Shown here: positions 17,634 to 26,079 of the stretch, piece after piece
Position numbering within the stretch: the first letter of the stretch is position 1
Layout: every line of letters starts with the position of its first letter
Source: G963691835 sp963691835
GTDB taxonomy: Bacteria; Pseudomonadota; Alphaproteobacteria; Thalassobaculales; Thalassobaculaceae
Direction of reading: 5' to 3'
Assembly (NCBI GenBank): GCA_963691835.1
Contig: OY829383.1
Location: 3,348,001-3,412,000 of the forward strand
DNA: 64,000 bases
Notes under the pieces: generated by a model
What the model was told of the DNA's origin: nothing
Databases searched by the model: none
What the model saw: the letters and a program-made list of their open reading frames with translations, nothing else
Position numbers and translations under genes: made by a program

Positions 17634-18905
17634 TCAAGCAACCAACCGCTCAATCCATGCGGCCGCGGCCAAGGTCTTGGCATCCTCTCCGTTCGGCCCG
17701 ACGATCTGTACCCCGAGAGGAAGGCCACCGGGGCCCTTGCCACAGGGGACCGTGACACAGGGCCAGCCGAGCGCGGTCCAAACCTTGTTGAAGATGGGAT
17801 CACCGGTGAAGGTCAGATCCGCCGGCGCCTCTCCCGGTGCGGGGAGGGTCAGCAAGACATCGACATCCTGGAACCAGTTGGAGAACTCAGCCGCCGCGGC
17901 GTCGATCCGGTCCCGTGCCGCCTGGAGTTCGGCATCGCCAATGGCGCGGCCTGTCGCGATGTTGTCCCGGTAGTAGCGGATCAGTCGCTCGGGGTGGTGT
18001 TCGTACTCCCAGGACAGAGCACGTCCCGCTTCTCCGGTCATGACGGCGGCATGGTCATCGCCAACCGTCTCGAAGGCGAGAGAGGATGGAATATCCTTAA
18101 GCGTGGCACCCGCAGCCTCTGCTGCCTTGTATGCGGTTTCGAACGCCGTCAATGCGGAAGCGTCGGCTTCTCCACGGTAGGGGATCATCAGTCCCAGCCG
18201 CAGCGTGGCGCCGCCAATGTCGAGAGATGGGGCGTCCTGATCCCGAAGCGCGTAGTCAAAAAGAGCGATGTCGGCGACTGTGCGGGCAAACGTTCCGACG
18301 GTGTCGAAATGACCTGACAACTCCTTTACCCCGGACCTGTCATGGGTCCCGCGTGTCGGTTTGTATCCCACGATCCCGCAATAGGCGGCTGGCCGGATGA
18401 TGGAGCCTGCGGTCTGGGTTCCGAAACCGAAGGCGGCCTGACCATCCGCCACGCCCGCAGCCGATCCGCTGGATGAGCCGCCCGGCGTATGCTTCGGGTT
18501 CCAAGGGTTCTTGGTTTTGCCGGGGTTGCGCCAAGCAAACTCGGTCGTCACGGTTTTGCCGAGGACGATGCCGCCTTGCGCTCGGGTTGCCGCGACACAG
18601 GCGGCGTCCGTTGTGGGTTGGTGGAGCGCGTGGATCGAAGAGCCATAGCCCGTCGGCATGTCGGCTGTGTCGATAATATCTTTCACCGCGACTGGAAGGC
18701 CTGCGAGGCGTCCGGGCCTGCCAGCATCGTCGGCGGCGCGGGCGGCAGCAAAGGCCTTCTCCGGGTCGAGGTGGACCCAAGCGCCAACGGCCTCGTCCCG
18801 GTCCCGGATCCGCTCAAGATGCGCTTCCATAACCTCAACAGCGGTCAATGACCCATTGGCAAGACGATCCCGTAAATCGGTGGCGTTCATCGTGTTGAGG
18901 CTCAT
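17634..18905 (-). CDS. Amidase-signature family amidohydrolase
   Basis: The protein of 423 residues carries the catalytic Lys in VAVKDIIDTA, the cis-Ser loop PGGSSSGSAAGVA and the nucleophile Ser in TQTAGSIIRPA, so the Ser-cisSer-Lys triad is complete. It cleaves an amide of unknown identity. I use the ATG at 18905 (MSLNTMNATDL); ATGs at 18950 and 18890 are alternatives, and the longer frame to 19193 is upstream sequence. No clear ribosome-binding site distinguishes them. It is divergent from the GGDEF-EAL gene and lies 40 bases upstream of the creatininase gene, so both amide hydrolases may act together. Confidence 0.88.
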   Translation of the reverse strand: MSLNTMNATDLRDRLANGSLTAVEVMEAHLERIRDRDEAVGAWVHLDPEKAFAAARAADDAGRPGRLAGLPVAVKDIIDTADMPTGYGSSIHALHQPTTDAACVAATRAQGGIVLGKTVTTEFAWRNPGKTKNPWNPKHTPGGSSSGSAAGVADGQAAFGFGTQTAGSIIRPAAYCGIVGYKPTRGTHDRSGVKELSGHFDTVGTFARTVADIALFDYALRDQDAPSLDIGGATLRLGLMIPYRGEADASALTAFETAYKAAEAAGATLKDIPSSLAFETVGDDHAAVMTGEAGRALSWEYEHHPERLIRYYRDNIATGRAIGDAELQAARDRIDAAAAEFSNWFQDVDVLLTLPAPGEAPADLTFTGDPIFNKVWTALGWPCVTVPCGKGPGGLPLGVQIVGPNGEDAKTLAAAAWIERLVA

Positions 18906-19162
18906 CGACTGTACTCCGGCGCGTGTGTTGATCACAGGAGACTGCGCCATAGCAGGGGGATTCGCAACGGACCCCGCACTTCGCGTTTGGGTTAAATCAT
19001 CGTAATATTCTTTGCCGTGACACGGGTGAATCTGGAGTGCTAATGTAGGACTTAACGTGTTGTGAATCTGTAGAGTTTTTCCGTTATTTGGGGTGGGGCG
19101 CCCGTAACCCGCCTCTCCGCGAGAATCCGGGCCCGTCGATTGACGCGAAACAGGAGCGGTCC

Positions 19163-21670
19163 TTGGGACGTCCCGTCTGGCTAAACTCCGCAAACACGGC
19201 GGATCTCATCAAGGCCATCGATACGATGCCGGATGGGTTTGCCCTCTTCGATGCGGAGGGCAACCTCACCCATTGGAACCGCCGTTTCGTCGACATCCAC
19301 CCTCAGATTCAGCACCTCGTCCACATCGGCGCGACGCTTCGCGATCTGGTGAGACAGGACCTGGAACTGCTCGCGGAGCAGGGACACATCGAGAATGTCG
19401 ATCAGGCGCTGGAGGACCGGCTGTCCGAGAATGGTGCCCCCTATTCGGAACGCAACCAGCTGCAGGCGGACGGCCGATGGGTTCGGGTCCGCACGATGCG
19501 GACGCTAAGCGATGGCATCGTCATGATCTACACCGATGTCACAGAGACGCTGGCCGCGCGAGACAGCCTCGACCGGAACACCAGATTGCTTCGCGCGACT
19601 CTGGAGAGCATCTCCCAAGGCATTGCGGCCTTCGACGCTGACATGCGGTTGACGATGTGGAACTCCAGATACTTCGAGATGTTCGACCTGCCGTTCACGT
19701 TCGCCCACGTGGGCACGCCCTTGGTGGACATCGTCAGCTATCTTGAGAAGAACGGCGAGTTTGATGCGGAGAACCTGGATCCGCTCATGCCCTATATCAC
19801 TGAAGACTGGGTCGAGCGGGTCACCACCGCATGGAGCGGCAAGACCCGGGTGAGTTGGGAGCGCCGGGCGAGGCACGGCCGCATCCTCGATGTGAGTGCC
19901 GTGCCGCTGACAGGCGGTGGGGCGGTGGTGACCTTCGTCGATGTGACGGACCGCCGACACTCGGCCCGGATGCTTCAAGAGAGCGAGCAGCGATACGCTC
20001 TGGCCGCGGCCGGCTCCAACGACGGCCTGTGGGATTGGGATCTTGCAAACGGGAAAATCTTCCTCTCACCCTGTTGGAAGGAGATGCTCGGCTATTCCGA
20101 TCCCGAAATTGCGGACACACCGGACGAATGGTTTAGCCGCATACACCCCGACGATGTGTACCGCGTGACGGATCAGTTGGACTCTCATCTGGAGGGGGCC
20201 GTCGCAAACTTCGAGAGCGAACACCGAATGCGTCATTTCGACGGCTCTTTCCGGTGGATGCTGACCCGTGGTCTCGCGGTTCGGGACCCTGACGGGACCG
20301 CTCTTCGGATCGCAGGATCCCAAACGGACATCACCGACCGGAAGCAGGCCGAAGAACAGATCATCCATGAGGCGCTTCATGATGGCCTTACCGGACTGCC
20401 AAACAGAACGCTCTTCCTGGATCTTGTCCGGCAGAGTCTTGTTGCGACGAACGCGGAGGAGGCGCCGCATTTCGCCATCATCCAGATCGATCTGGACCGC
20501 TTCAAGGTCGTGAACGAGAGTCTCGGCCATATGCATGGGGACAGTCTGATCATCTCTGTCGCCCGCCGCCTTCAGGGAGCGGTTGGATCATCCGACACGA
20601 TTGCGCGCCTTGGCGGAGACGAGTTCGTGGTTCTCGCGGGGGACGTCGGGTCCAAGGCGGATGCAGACTCAATCGCGAACAAGCTTAGCGCGGCTATCTC
20701 GGCGCCCTTCAGACTGGCGGGACGCGAGATCTTTATGAGCGGGTCGATCGGCGTCGCGCATTCCTCGGACGCTTATGACTGGCCCGAGGACATGCTGAGG
20801 GATTCCGAGTTGGCCATGTACACGGCCAAGAAAAGCGGACCCTCTCGTGCCGTGGCTTTCACATCGTCCATGCGGGGGTCTCCCTTTACCCGGCTGGATA
20901 TCGAGACCGACTTGCGACGCGCCCTCGACAGGGACGAGTTGGCGGTTCACTACCAGCCGATCGTGGAACTGGAGTCGGGCCGCATTAGCGGGTTTGAGGC
21001 GCTCCTGCGCTGGTTTCACCCGACCCGGGGAGTGGTATCGCCCGGCGAGTTCATTCCCCTTGCCGAAGAGATGGGCTTGATCGGCGATATTGGCGAATGG
21101 GTCGTCCGGACGGCATGCGGAGATCTTCAGGATTGGTTGAGCCAGAAGATGCTGGACCGTCCAGTCGACATGGCCGTCAATCTATCCACCCGTCAGTTCG
21201 TCCGGCCTCACCTGGTCGAAGAGATTGAGCGTCTTCTAGGGGAGACTGGGATCGAGGCAACATCGGTGAAACTGGAAATCACCGAAAGTGTGCTGATGGA
21301 CAATGCCCGTGTTGCCGTCGACATGCTGGAACAAATGCGGGAGTTGGGAATCCGAATCTGCGTCGATGATTTCGGAACGGGATATTCCTCGCTCAGCTAT
21401 CTCCATCAGTTCCCGATCGACACGCTCAAGATCGATAGGAGTTTCATCCAGGACTTGGGCCGGAATCCGGAGAATCTGGAGATTGTACGGACCATTAAGC
21501 TGCTTGCATCGAACCTGCGGATGAGCATCGTCGCCGAAGGTGTTGAGACCGGCCAACATCTGTCTGTATTGAGGGACTTGGGATGTGAGTTCGCTCAGGG
21601 TTACTATTTCGCCAAGCCGGTCGACGCGGAGGGTGCCGAACGGTTACTGATCGAAGACAGAGCCTGGTGA
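19163..21670 (+). CDS. PAS-PAS-PAS-GGDEF-EAL cyclic-di-GMP protein
   Basis: This large cytoplasmic protein has three PAS-type domains (around residues 15-130, 135-260 and 270-400, the first two starting MPDGFALFDAEG and SISQGIAAFDADM), an intact GGDEF at 484-488 with an active-looking LGGDEFVV, and an EAL domain with EALLRWFHP at 612-614 and DDFGTGYSSLSYL. Both synthesis and breakdown of cyclic-di-GMP are possible. No membrane segment is seen. I propose the TTG at 19163, because AGGAG lies six bases upstream; the TTG at 19088 is the earliest option and the ATG at 19226 the first ATG. It is followed 22 bases later by an unknown membrane protein. Confidence 0.92.
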   Translation: MGRPVWLNSANTADLIKAIDTMPDGFALFDAEGNLTHWNRRFVDIHPQIQHLVHIGATLRDLVRQDLELLAEQGHIENVDQALEDRLSENGAPYSERNQLQADGRWVRVRTMRTLSDGIVMIYTDVTETLAARDSLDRNTRLLRATLESISQGIAAFDADMRLTMWNSRYFEMFDLPFTFAHVGTPLVDIVSYLEKNGEFDAENLDPLMPYITEDWVERVTTAWSGKTRVSWERRARHGRILDVSAVPLTGGGAVVTFVDVTDRRHSARMLQESEQRYALAAAGSNDGLWDWDLANGKIFLSPCWKEMLGYSDPEIADTPDEWFSRIHPDDVYRVTDQLDSHLEGAVANFESEHRMRHFDGSFRWMLTRGLAVRDPDGTALRIAGSQTDITDRKQAEEQIIHEALHDGLTGLPNRTLFLDLVRQSLVATNAEEAPHFAIIQIDLDRFKVVNESLGHMHGDSLIISVARRLQGAVGSSDTIARLGGDEFVVLAGDVGSKADADSIANKLSAAISAPFRLAGREIFMSGSIGVAHSSDAYDWPEDMLRDSELAMYTAKKSGPSRAVAFTSSMRGSPFTRLDIETDLRRALDRDELAVHYQPIVELESGRISGFEALLRWFHPTRGVVSPGEFIPLAEEMGLIGDIGEWVVRTACGDLQDWLSQKMLDRPVDMAVNLSTRQFVRPHLVEEIERLLGETGIEATSVKLEITESVLMDNARVAVDMLEQMRELGIRICVDDFGTGYSSLSYLHQFPIDTLKIDRSFIQDLGRNPENLEIVRTIKLLASNLRMSIVAEGVETGQHLSVLRDLGCEFAQGYYFAKPVDAEGAERLLIEDRAW

Positions 21671-21692
21671 TCGGACCGAGCGAGACCCGACG

Positions 21693-22910
21693 ATGAGACG
21701 AGACCGCGTTTATTTCCTGCAGCGCAAGCCGAGTGGTGAGCGTTGGTCGACGCTTGAACAAGCGAAGTCCTTCCCGTTGTTGCGCAGCACCATCGCCACG
21801 AACATGGGCGAGTCCGACGACGCCGAGATCCGTGTTGTCATGGGACGCTACAACGAGAACACGGGCAACTGGGACTACGAGCAGATCTTCTACATCGACC
21901 GGTCCCTGGCGGATCTCGCGGCGATGGACATTGGCATCGACGAGGACGACGCCACGATCGGTAGCGGCGATGGCGGCGGGACCACAATGTCCTGGGCGTC
22001 TGAAGACGACGGTGGTGACTTCGATCGGGAGGCGGCCATTGCCAGGATCCGTGGCGGCGACGGGGACGGTGACGGCACGCCCAAATCGACATCGGAGTTG
22101 TTGTCTCAATACAGAAATGCGGTGGGGGAGGACGATCCCTCCGACGACCAGGACGCCGCTGAGGATGATGTTCCGTGGATGAGATCGCGGTCTCAGGCCG
22201 ATGGTCAGTCCGAGGACCTTCCACCGCCCTACGCGTTCAAGCCGAAGCGGCGCCGGATCTGGCCGATTATCTTGGTCATTGTCTTCATTCTGCTCCTTGG
22301 CGGCATCGGCGCCGCTGGAGGCCTGCTATTCATCGGTAACAAGACTGCGGTGTCGTTGGCGGACAAGGCGGGTCTTGGTGCGGTGACGAAGCTCATCAAA
22401 GGCTTGTCCGGCGACAAGATGGAGTCCTCGGAAACCTCATCAATGATGAAGGACGAAGAGAAGAAAGACGACATGATGAAGGACGACAAGATGGAGGCTC
22501 CGAAGAGCACCCCGTCCGACACCATGGCATCCAGCACGCCCACTCCAGCGCCCGCTCCCACACCGACCGAGGCTCGGGTGGAGCCGCTAACAACCGGACA
22601 GGTATCCGTGTTTCCCGGTATTGCACCTGGCTTGGTCGGGCGCTGGTCCGCAACGGATTGTCAAACCTCGTATCTGCAGTTCGATAAATCTGACTACCGG
22701 CGCGCGATCGGCGGGCAGGAGGCTGCCGCCGGGGTTTTGGTGACCGAAACCCAGGAAGATGCCTACCAGTACTACCTCAGGCGGTCGCCGGGCATGGTCG
22801 AGCACTTTGAGAAGCTCGGTTCTGACGCCATTCGCATGGCGGGCGTGACCACCCAGCAAGGGTTCCTCGAAGCCGGGGCGCAGAGCGTACTTTTGAACCG
22901 CTGCCCGTAA
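21693..22910 (+). CDS. Membrane-anchored protein of unknown function
   Basis: I do not recognise this 405-residue protein. Residues 1-85 look folded (MRRDRVYFLQRKPSGERW onward), 85-180 are acidic and low in complexity (many Asp, Gly and Ser), a single membrane helix runs from about 190 to 213 (IILVIVFILLLGGIGAAGG), then comes a Met/Lys/Asp-rich stretch around 248-265 and a Pro/Thr linker to about 295. The last 110 residues look folded again, with two Cys (TDCQTSY, LNRCP) that may pair in the periplasm. The order suggests cytoplasmic N-terminus, periplasmic C-terminus. It lies 22 bases after the GGDEF-EAL gene and is likely co-transcribed. Confidence 0.55.
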   Translation: MRRDRVYFLQRKPSGERWSTLEQAKSFPLLRSTIATNMGESDDAEIRVVMGRYNENTGNWDYEQIFYIDRSLADLAAMDIGIDEDDATIGSGDGGGTTMSWASEDDGGDFDREAAIARIRGGDGDGDGTPKSTSELLSQYRNAVGEDDPSDDQDAAEDDVPWMRSRSQADGQSEDLPPPYAFKPKRRRIWPIILVIVFILLLGGIGAAGGLLFIGNKTAVSLADKAGLGAVTKLIKGLSGDKMESSETSSMMKDEEKKDDMMKDDKMEAPKSTPSDTMASSTPTPAPAPTPTEARVEPLTTGQVSVFPGIAPGLVGRWSATDCQTSYLQFDKSDYRRAIGGQEAAAGVLVTETQEDAYQYYLRRSPGMVEHFEKLGSDAIRMAGVTTQQGFLEAGAQSVLLNRCP

Positions 22911-22934
22911 TCCTCGGGACCGGGTGTCTTTCTC

Positions 22935-23666
22935 TTAGAAGAGAGAGCCTTGTTTCGGTTTTGGCGGTTCCGGTGCCTCCTGAGTTACCAACGGCTCCTG
23001 TGGTTCCAGAAGAGACGGGTCGTCGTTCTTCACGGACCCGACTCGGGTGGAGACCGGAAAGGCGATGAGACCCTTGTCATCGAACGGGGCGAGGACGGAC
23101 GACGCTTCTTCGGCTTCGACGTCGAGCCATGTGTGCCATTGATCGGGCCGCAGCATGACCGGCATGCGATGGTGGATGTGATGAATTGAAGGCGCCGCAT
23201 CCGTGGTCAGGATGGTGAAAGTCTCAACGATCTCCTCCTCCACGGAGGGAGATGGCCCCTTCGGTCGCCAACGTTCCCACAATCCAGCGAAGGCGAAAGG
23301 CGCGTCGGCCTTGGTCGTGACGCGGTAGGGCTGCTTCTTCCCCGCCTCTGTGCGCCACTCGTAGAAGCCGTCCGCCGGAACCAGACAGCGCCTTTTCTTG
23401 TAGGCATCGCGAAAGGACGGCTTCTCAGCGACGGTTTCGGACCGGGCGTTGATCATGCGGGCGCCGCCGCTGGTGTCTTTTGCCCATGCGGGGACAAGAC
23501 CCCACCGCAAGGACCGGAGATGTCTTTGTCCGTCCGCCTCCACGACAACCGGCGCATCCTGGGTCGGTGCGAGATTATATCGGGGACGCAGATTCGGGCT
23601 TTCCTCGAACTCGAAGAGGGCTCGAAGCGCTTCCGGTGCCGTCGTGATGCTGTAGCGACCGCACAT
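22935..23666 (-). CDS. yedK: SOS response-associated peptidase YedK/HMCES family
   Basis: The 243-residue protein begins MCGRYS; after loss of Met, Cys2 forms the thiazolidine crosslink to abasic sites in single-stranded DNA. YNLAPTQ, NARSETVAEKPSFR, CLVPADGFYEW and IHHRMPVML supply the other conserved active-site residues, including the Glu and His. It protects replication forks from abasic-site breakage. The C-terminal 30 residues are a Pro/Glu-rich tail. It is divergent from cysQ and convergent with the unknown membrane protein gene. Confidence 0.93.
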   Translation of the reverse strand: MCGRYSITTAPEALRALFEFEESPNLRPRYNLAPTQDAPVVVEADGQRHLRSLRWGLVPAWAKDTSGGARMINARSETVAEKPSFRDAYKKRRCLVPADGFYEWRTEAGKKQPYRVTTKADAPFAFAGLWERWRPKGPSPSVEEEIVETFTILTTDAAPSIHHIHHRMPVMLRPDQWHTWLDVEAEEASSVLAPFDDKGLIAFPVSTRVGSVKNDDPSLLEPQEPLVTQEAPEPPKPKQGSLF

Positions 23667-23830
23667 CCTATTCTCCCGGTCACGGTTCTTCCACGAGGGC
23701 CATCATGCCATGGGCTTTGGACCCGGCTCAGTGGAAATGATCGAGTGAGACGCCTGGAACAGCAGGCTCAAAGCGCCTAGTGTGCCGCCGCTCGTCCGAT
23801 CGGGCCGTATCTTGTGGAGTTCACTCAGTC

Positions 23831-24613
23831 ATGTCCGATTCCATCGCGGATCCTCTCCGCTTGCTCGACGATATCGTGCTTGTCGCCCGCAAGGCCGCGG
23901 AGGTGATCCTTCCGTTCTATGAGGGTGAAGTCGAGATCGACGACAAGGCCGACGGCTCACCGGTGACAGCGGCGGACCGAGCGGCGGACGATCTGATCGT
24001 GGCGGATCTGAAGGTCCTGACCCCTGACATCCCGATCCTGTCGGAAGAGAGCGTGGCCGCCGGGCATATTCCGGATGTTTCGGGCGGACGGTTCTGGCTG
24101 GTCGATCCCCTCGACGGCACCAAGGAGTTCATCAACAAGCGCGGCGACTTTACGGTGAACATCGGCCTGATGGACGGGTTTGAGCCCATCCTGGGTGTCG
24201 TTCTGACACCGGTTGACGGCAAAGCGTGGGCTGGCGCCGTCGGCCATGGCGCGTTTGCCGAGGCGGCCGGCGGCACCCGCACGCCCATCGCGACCCGGGA
24301 GCCCGACCCCGCGGGTCTGATCATCGTTGCGAGCCGGTCACACCGCTCCCCGGAACTGGAGGCTTACATCGCGGACCGGAAAGTGGCGAAGTCGATCTCG
24401 CGCGGCTCGGCCTTGAAGTTCTGTCTGGTTGCCGAGGGTGAGGCTGACCTTTACCCCCGTACCGGCCCCACCAGTGAGTGGGATACCGCCGCGGGCCATG
24501 CGGTCCTGAAGGCCGCGGGCGGACGCATGACCACTTTCGAGGGTGAGCCATTTCCCTACGGAAAGCGGGATGCCAACTTCCTGAACGGATGGTTTATCGC
24601 CAGCGGCCGGTAG
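23831..24613 (+). CDS. cysQ: 3'(2'),5'-bisphosphate nucleotidase CysQ
   Basis: The 260-residue protein belongs to the inositol-monophosphatase superfamily: DGSPVTAADRAADD, LSEES, the metal motif WLVDPLDGTKEF with Asp residues binding magnesium, and EWDTAAGHAVLKAAGG near the end. It removes 3-prime phosphate from PAP produced by sulfate assimilation or sulfotransferases. The ATG at 23831 fits the family start; 17 codons back to 23780 are not conserved-looking. A sulfotransferase-like gene lies 8 kb upstream, whose by-product would be a CysQ substrate. Confidence 0.92.
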   Translation: MSDSIADPLRLLDDIVLVARKAAEVILPFYEGEVEIDDKADGSPVTAADRAADDLIVADLKVLTPDIPILSEESVAAGHIPDVSGGRFWLVDPLDGTKEFINKRGDFTVNIGLMDGFEPILGVVLTPVDGKAWAGAVGHGAFAEAAGGTRTPIATREPDPAGLIIVASRSHRSPELEAYIADRKVAKSISRGSALKFCLVAEGEADLYPRTGPTSEWDTAAGHAVLKAAGGRMTTFEGEPFPYGKRDANFLNGWFIASGR

Positions 24614-24628
24614 GACCGGGCCAATCGG

Positions 24629-25324
24629 TCAGACCTCCAGCCACTCCTTGCGGATCTGATCGTCCGCGCGGAAGGCATCCGGCGTTCCGTCGAAAACCAG
24701 ATGGCCGTGGCCCATCACAAGGACCCGGTGCGCGATCTCGAGCGCAATCGTGAGCTTCTGCTCCACCAGCAGGATGGAGACACCGCGCTTCGCCATCTCC
24801 GCCAGCAGCACGCCGACCTGCTGAACCAGTTGCGGCGCCAGTCCCTCGGTCGGCTCGTCGACCATCACGAAGTCCGGATCTCCCATCAATGTGCGGCCCA
24901 TGGTCAGCATTTGCTGCTCGCCACCCGATAGCACTCCGCCCGGCACATCGGCTCGATGACCAAGGTTGGGAAAGATCTCGAACAGATCCGCCATCTTCCA
25001 GCGGCCTGTTTCCTTCGATCCTTTCATGCCCAGGATGAGGTTTTGCCGAACGGTCAGTGTTGGGAAGATATCGCGGTTCTCCGGCACATAGCCGATCCCG
25101 AGATGCGCGATCGAGTGGGGCTTCATGCCCACGATCTCCCGCCCCCGGAAGGTGATGGAGCCGTGCGGCGGGACCTCGCCCATGATGGCCTTGCAGGTGG
25201 TGGACCGCCCCACCCCGTTCCGGCCCAGAAGGCTAACGATCTCACCTTCCCCAACGGAGAAGGTCACCCCTTGCAGGATATGGCTCTTACCGTAGTAGGC
25301 ATGAAGATCCTTGACCTCAAGCAT
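24629..25324 (-). CDS. livF: Branched-chain/organic-acid ABC transporter ATPase (LivF type)
   Basis: The 231-residue ATPase opens MLEVKDLHAYYGKSHILQG and has the signature LSGGEQQ, Walker B FVMVDEPTEGLAP and the switch His in LLVEQKL context typical of LivF. The Walker A reads GRNGVGRST, with Arg where Lys is expected; the codon is CGG. It would power import with LivG. The ATG at 25324 lies two bases from the livG stop, and the longer frame to 25774 is antisense or out-of-frame sequence over livG. It is the last gene of the livKHMGF run. Confidence 0.9.
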   Translation of the reverse strand: MLEVKDLHAYYGKSHILQGVTFSVGEGEIVSLLGRNGVGRSTTCKAIMGEVPPHGSITFRGREIVGMKPHSIAHLGIGYVPENRDIFPTLTVRQNLILGMKGSKETGRWKMADLFEIFPNLGHRADVPGGVLSGGEQQMLTMGRTLMGDPDFVMVDEPTEGLAPQLVQQVGVLLAEMAKRGVSILLVEQKLTIALEIAHRVLVMGHGHLVFDGTPDAFRADDQIRKEWLEV

Positions 25325-25326
25325 GG

Positions 25327-26079
25327 TCAGCTCGCCTCCACACCGAGATAGGCTTCCTGGACGGCCGGGTTGGAGCGGATCGCGGCCGGTGTGTCGCTGG
25401 CGATGATCTCGCCGTAGACCAGCACCGAGATCCGGTCGGCCAGATCGAAGACGACGCCCATGTCGTGCTCCACCATGACCAGGGTTTTGCCTTCGGTGAC
25501 CCGGCGGATAAGGGCAACCGCTTGATCCGTTTCCGAGTGGCTCATACCGGCGGTCGGCTCGTCCAACATGATGACGTCGGCACCGCCGGCGATCGTGATC
25601 CCGATCTCCAGGGCCCGTTGTTCGGCGTAGGTCAAAACCCCTGCCTCCGTCCGGGCTCGGCCGGTCATGGAGATCTCCTCGAGAACATCCCAGGCCCGTT
25701 CGTTGAGCTGTCGCTCCCTGTCGACCAGATGCCAGAAGGAGTAGCGGTACTCCATGGTCCAAAGCAGGGCGCATCGGATATTTTCGAACACGGTCATACG
25801 CGGGAAGATGTTGGTGATCTGGAATGACCGGCTGAGGCCTTTCCGGTTGATCTCGTAGGGCGGGAGTTCCGTCACGTCCTCACCGTTCAGGCGGATGCGG
25901 CCTTCGGTCTTGTCGTACTTGCCGCTGATCAGGTGGAAGAGGGTCGACTTACCGGCTCCATTCGGCCCGATGATGGCGTGCCGCTCCCCTTTCGGTATGC
26001 TGAGATCCACGCCTCGAATGATCTCTGTCAGGCCGAAGTTCTTCCGGATGCTGTCAAGTTCCAGAGCCGGCGCGCTCAT
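25327..26079 (-). CDS. livG: Branched-chain/organic-acid ABC transporter ATPase (LivG type)
   Basis: The 250-residue ATPase has a canonical Walker A GPNGAGKST, the Q-loop, TYAEQRALEIGI in place of a standard LSGGQ signature as is usual in LivG proteins, Walker B DVIMLDEPTAGMS and the switch His in MVEHDMGVVF. It pairs with LivF under the LivHM permease. The gene overlaps livM by four bases, so the run is translationally coupled. Confidence 0.93.
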   Translation of the reverse strand: MSAPALELDSIRKNFGLTEIIRGVDLSIPKGERHAIIGPNGAGKSTLFHLISGKYDKTEGRIRLNGEDVTELPPYEINRKGLSRSFQITNIFPRMTVFENIRCALLWTMEYRYSFWHLVDRERQLNERAWDVLEEISMTGRARTEAGVLTYAEQRALEIGITIAGGADVIMLDEPTAGMSHSETDQAVALIRRVTEGKTLVMVEHDMGVVFDLADRISVLVYGEIIASDTPAAIRSNPAVQEAYLGVEAS

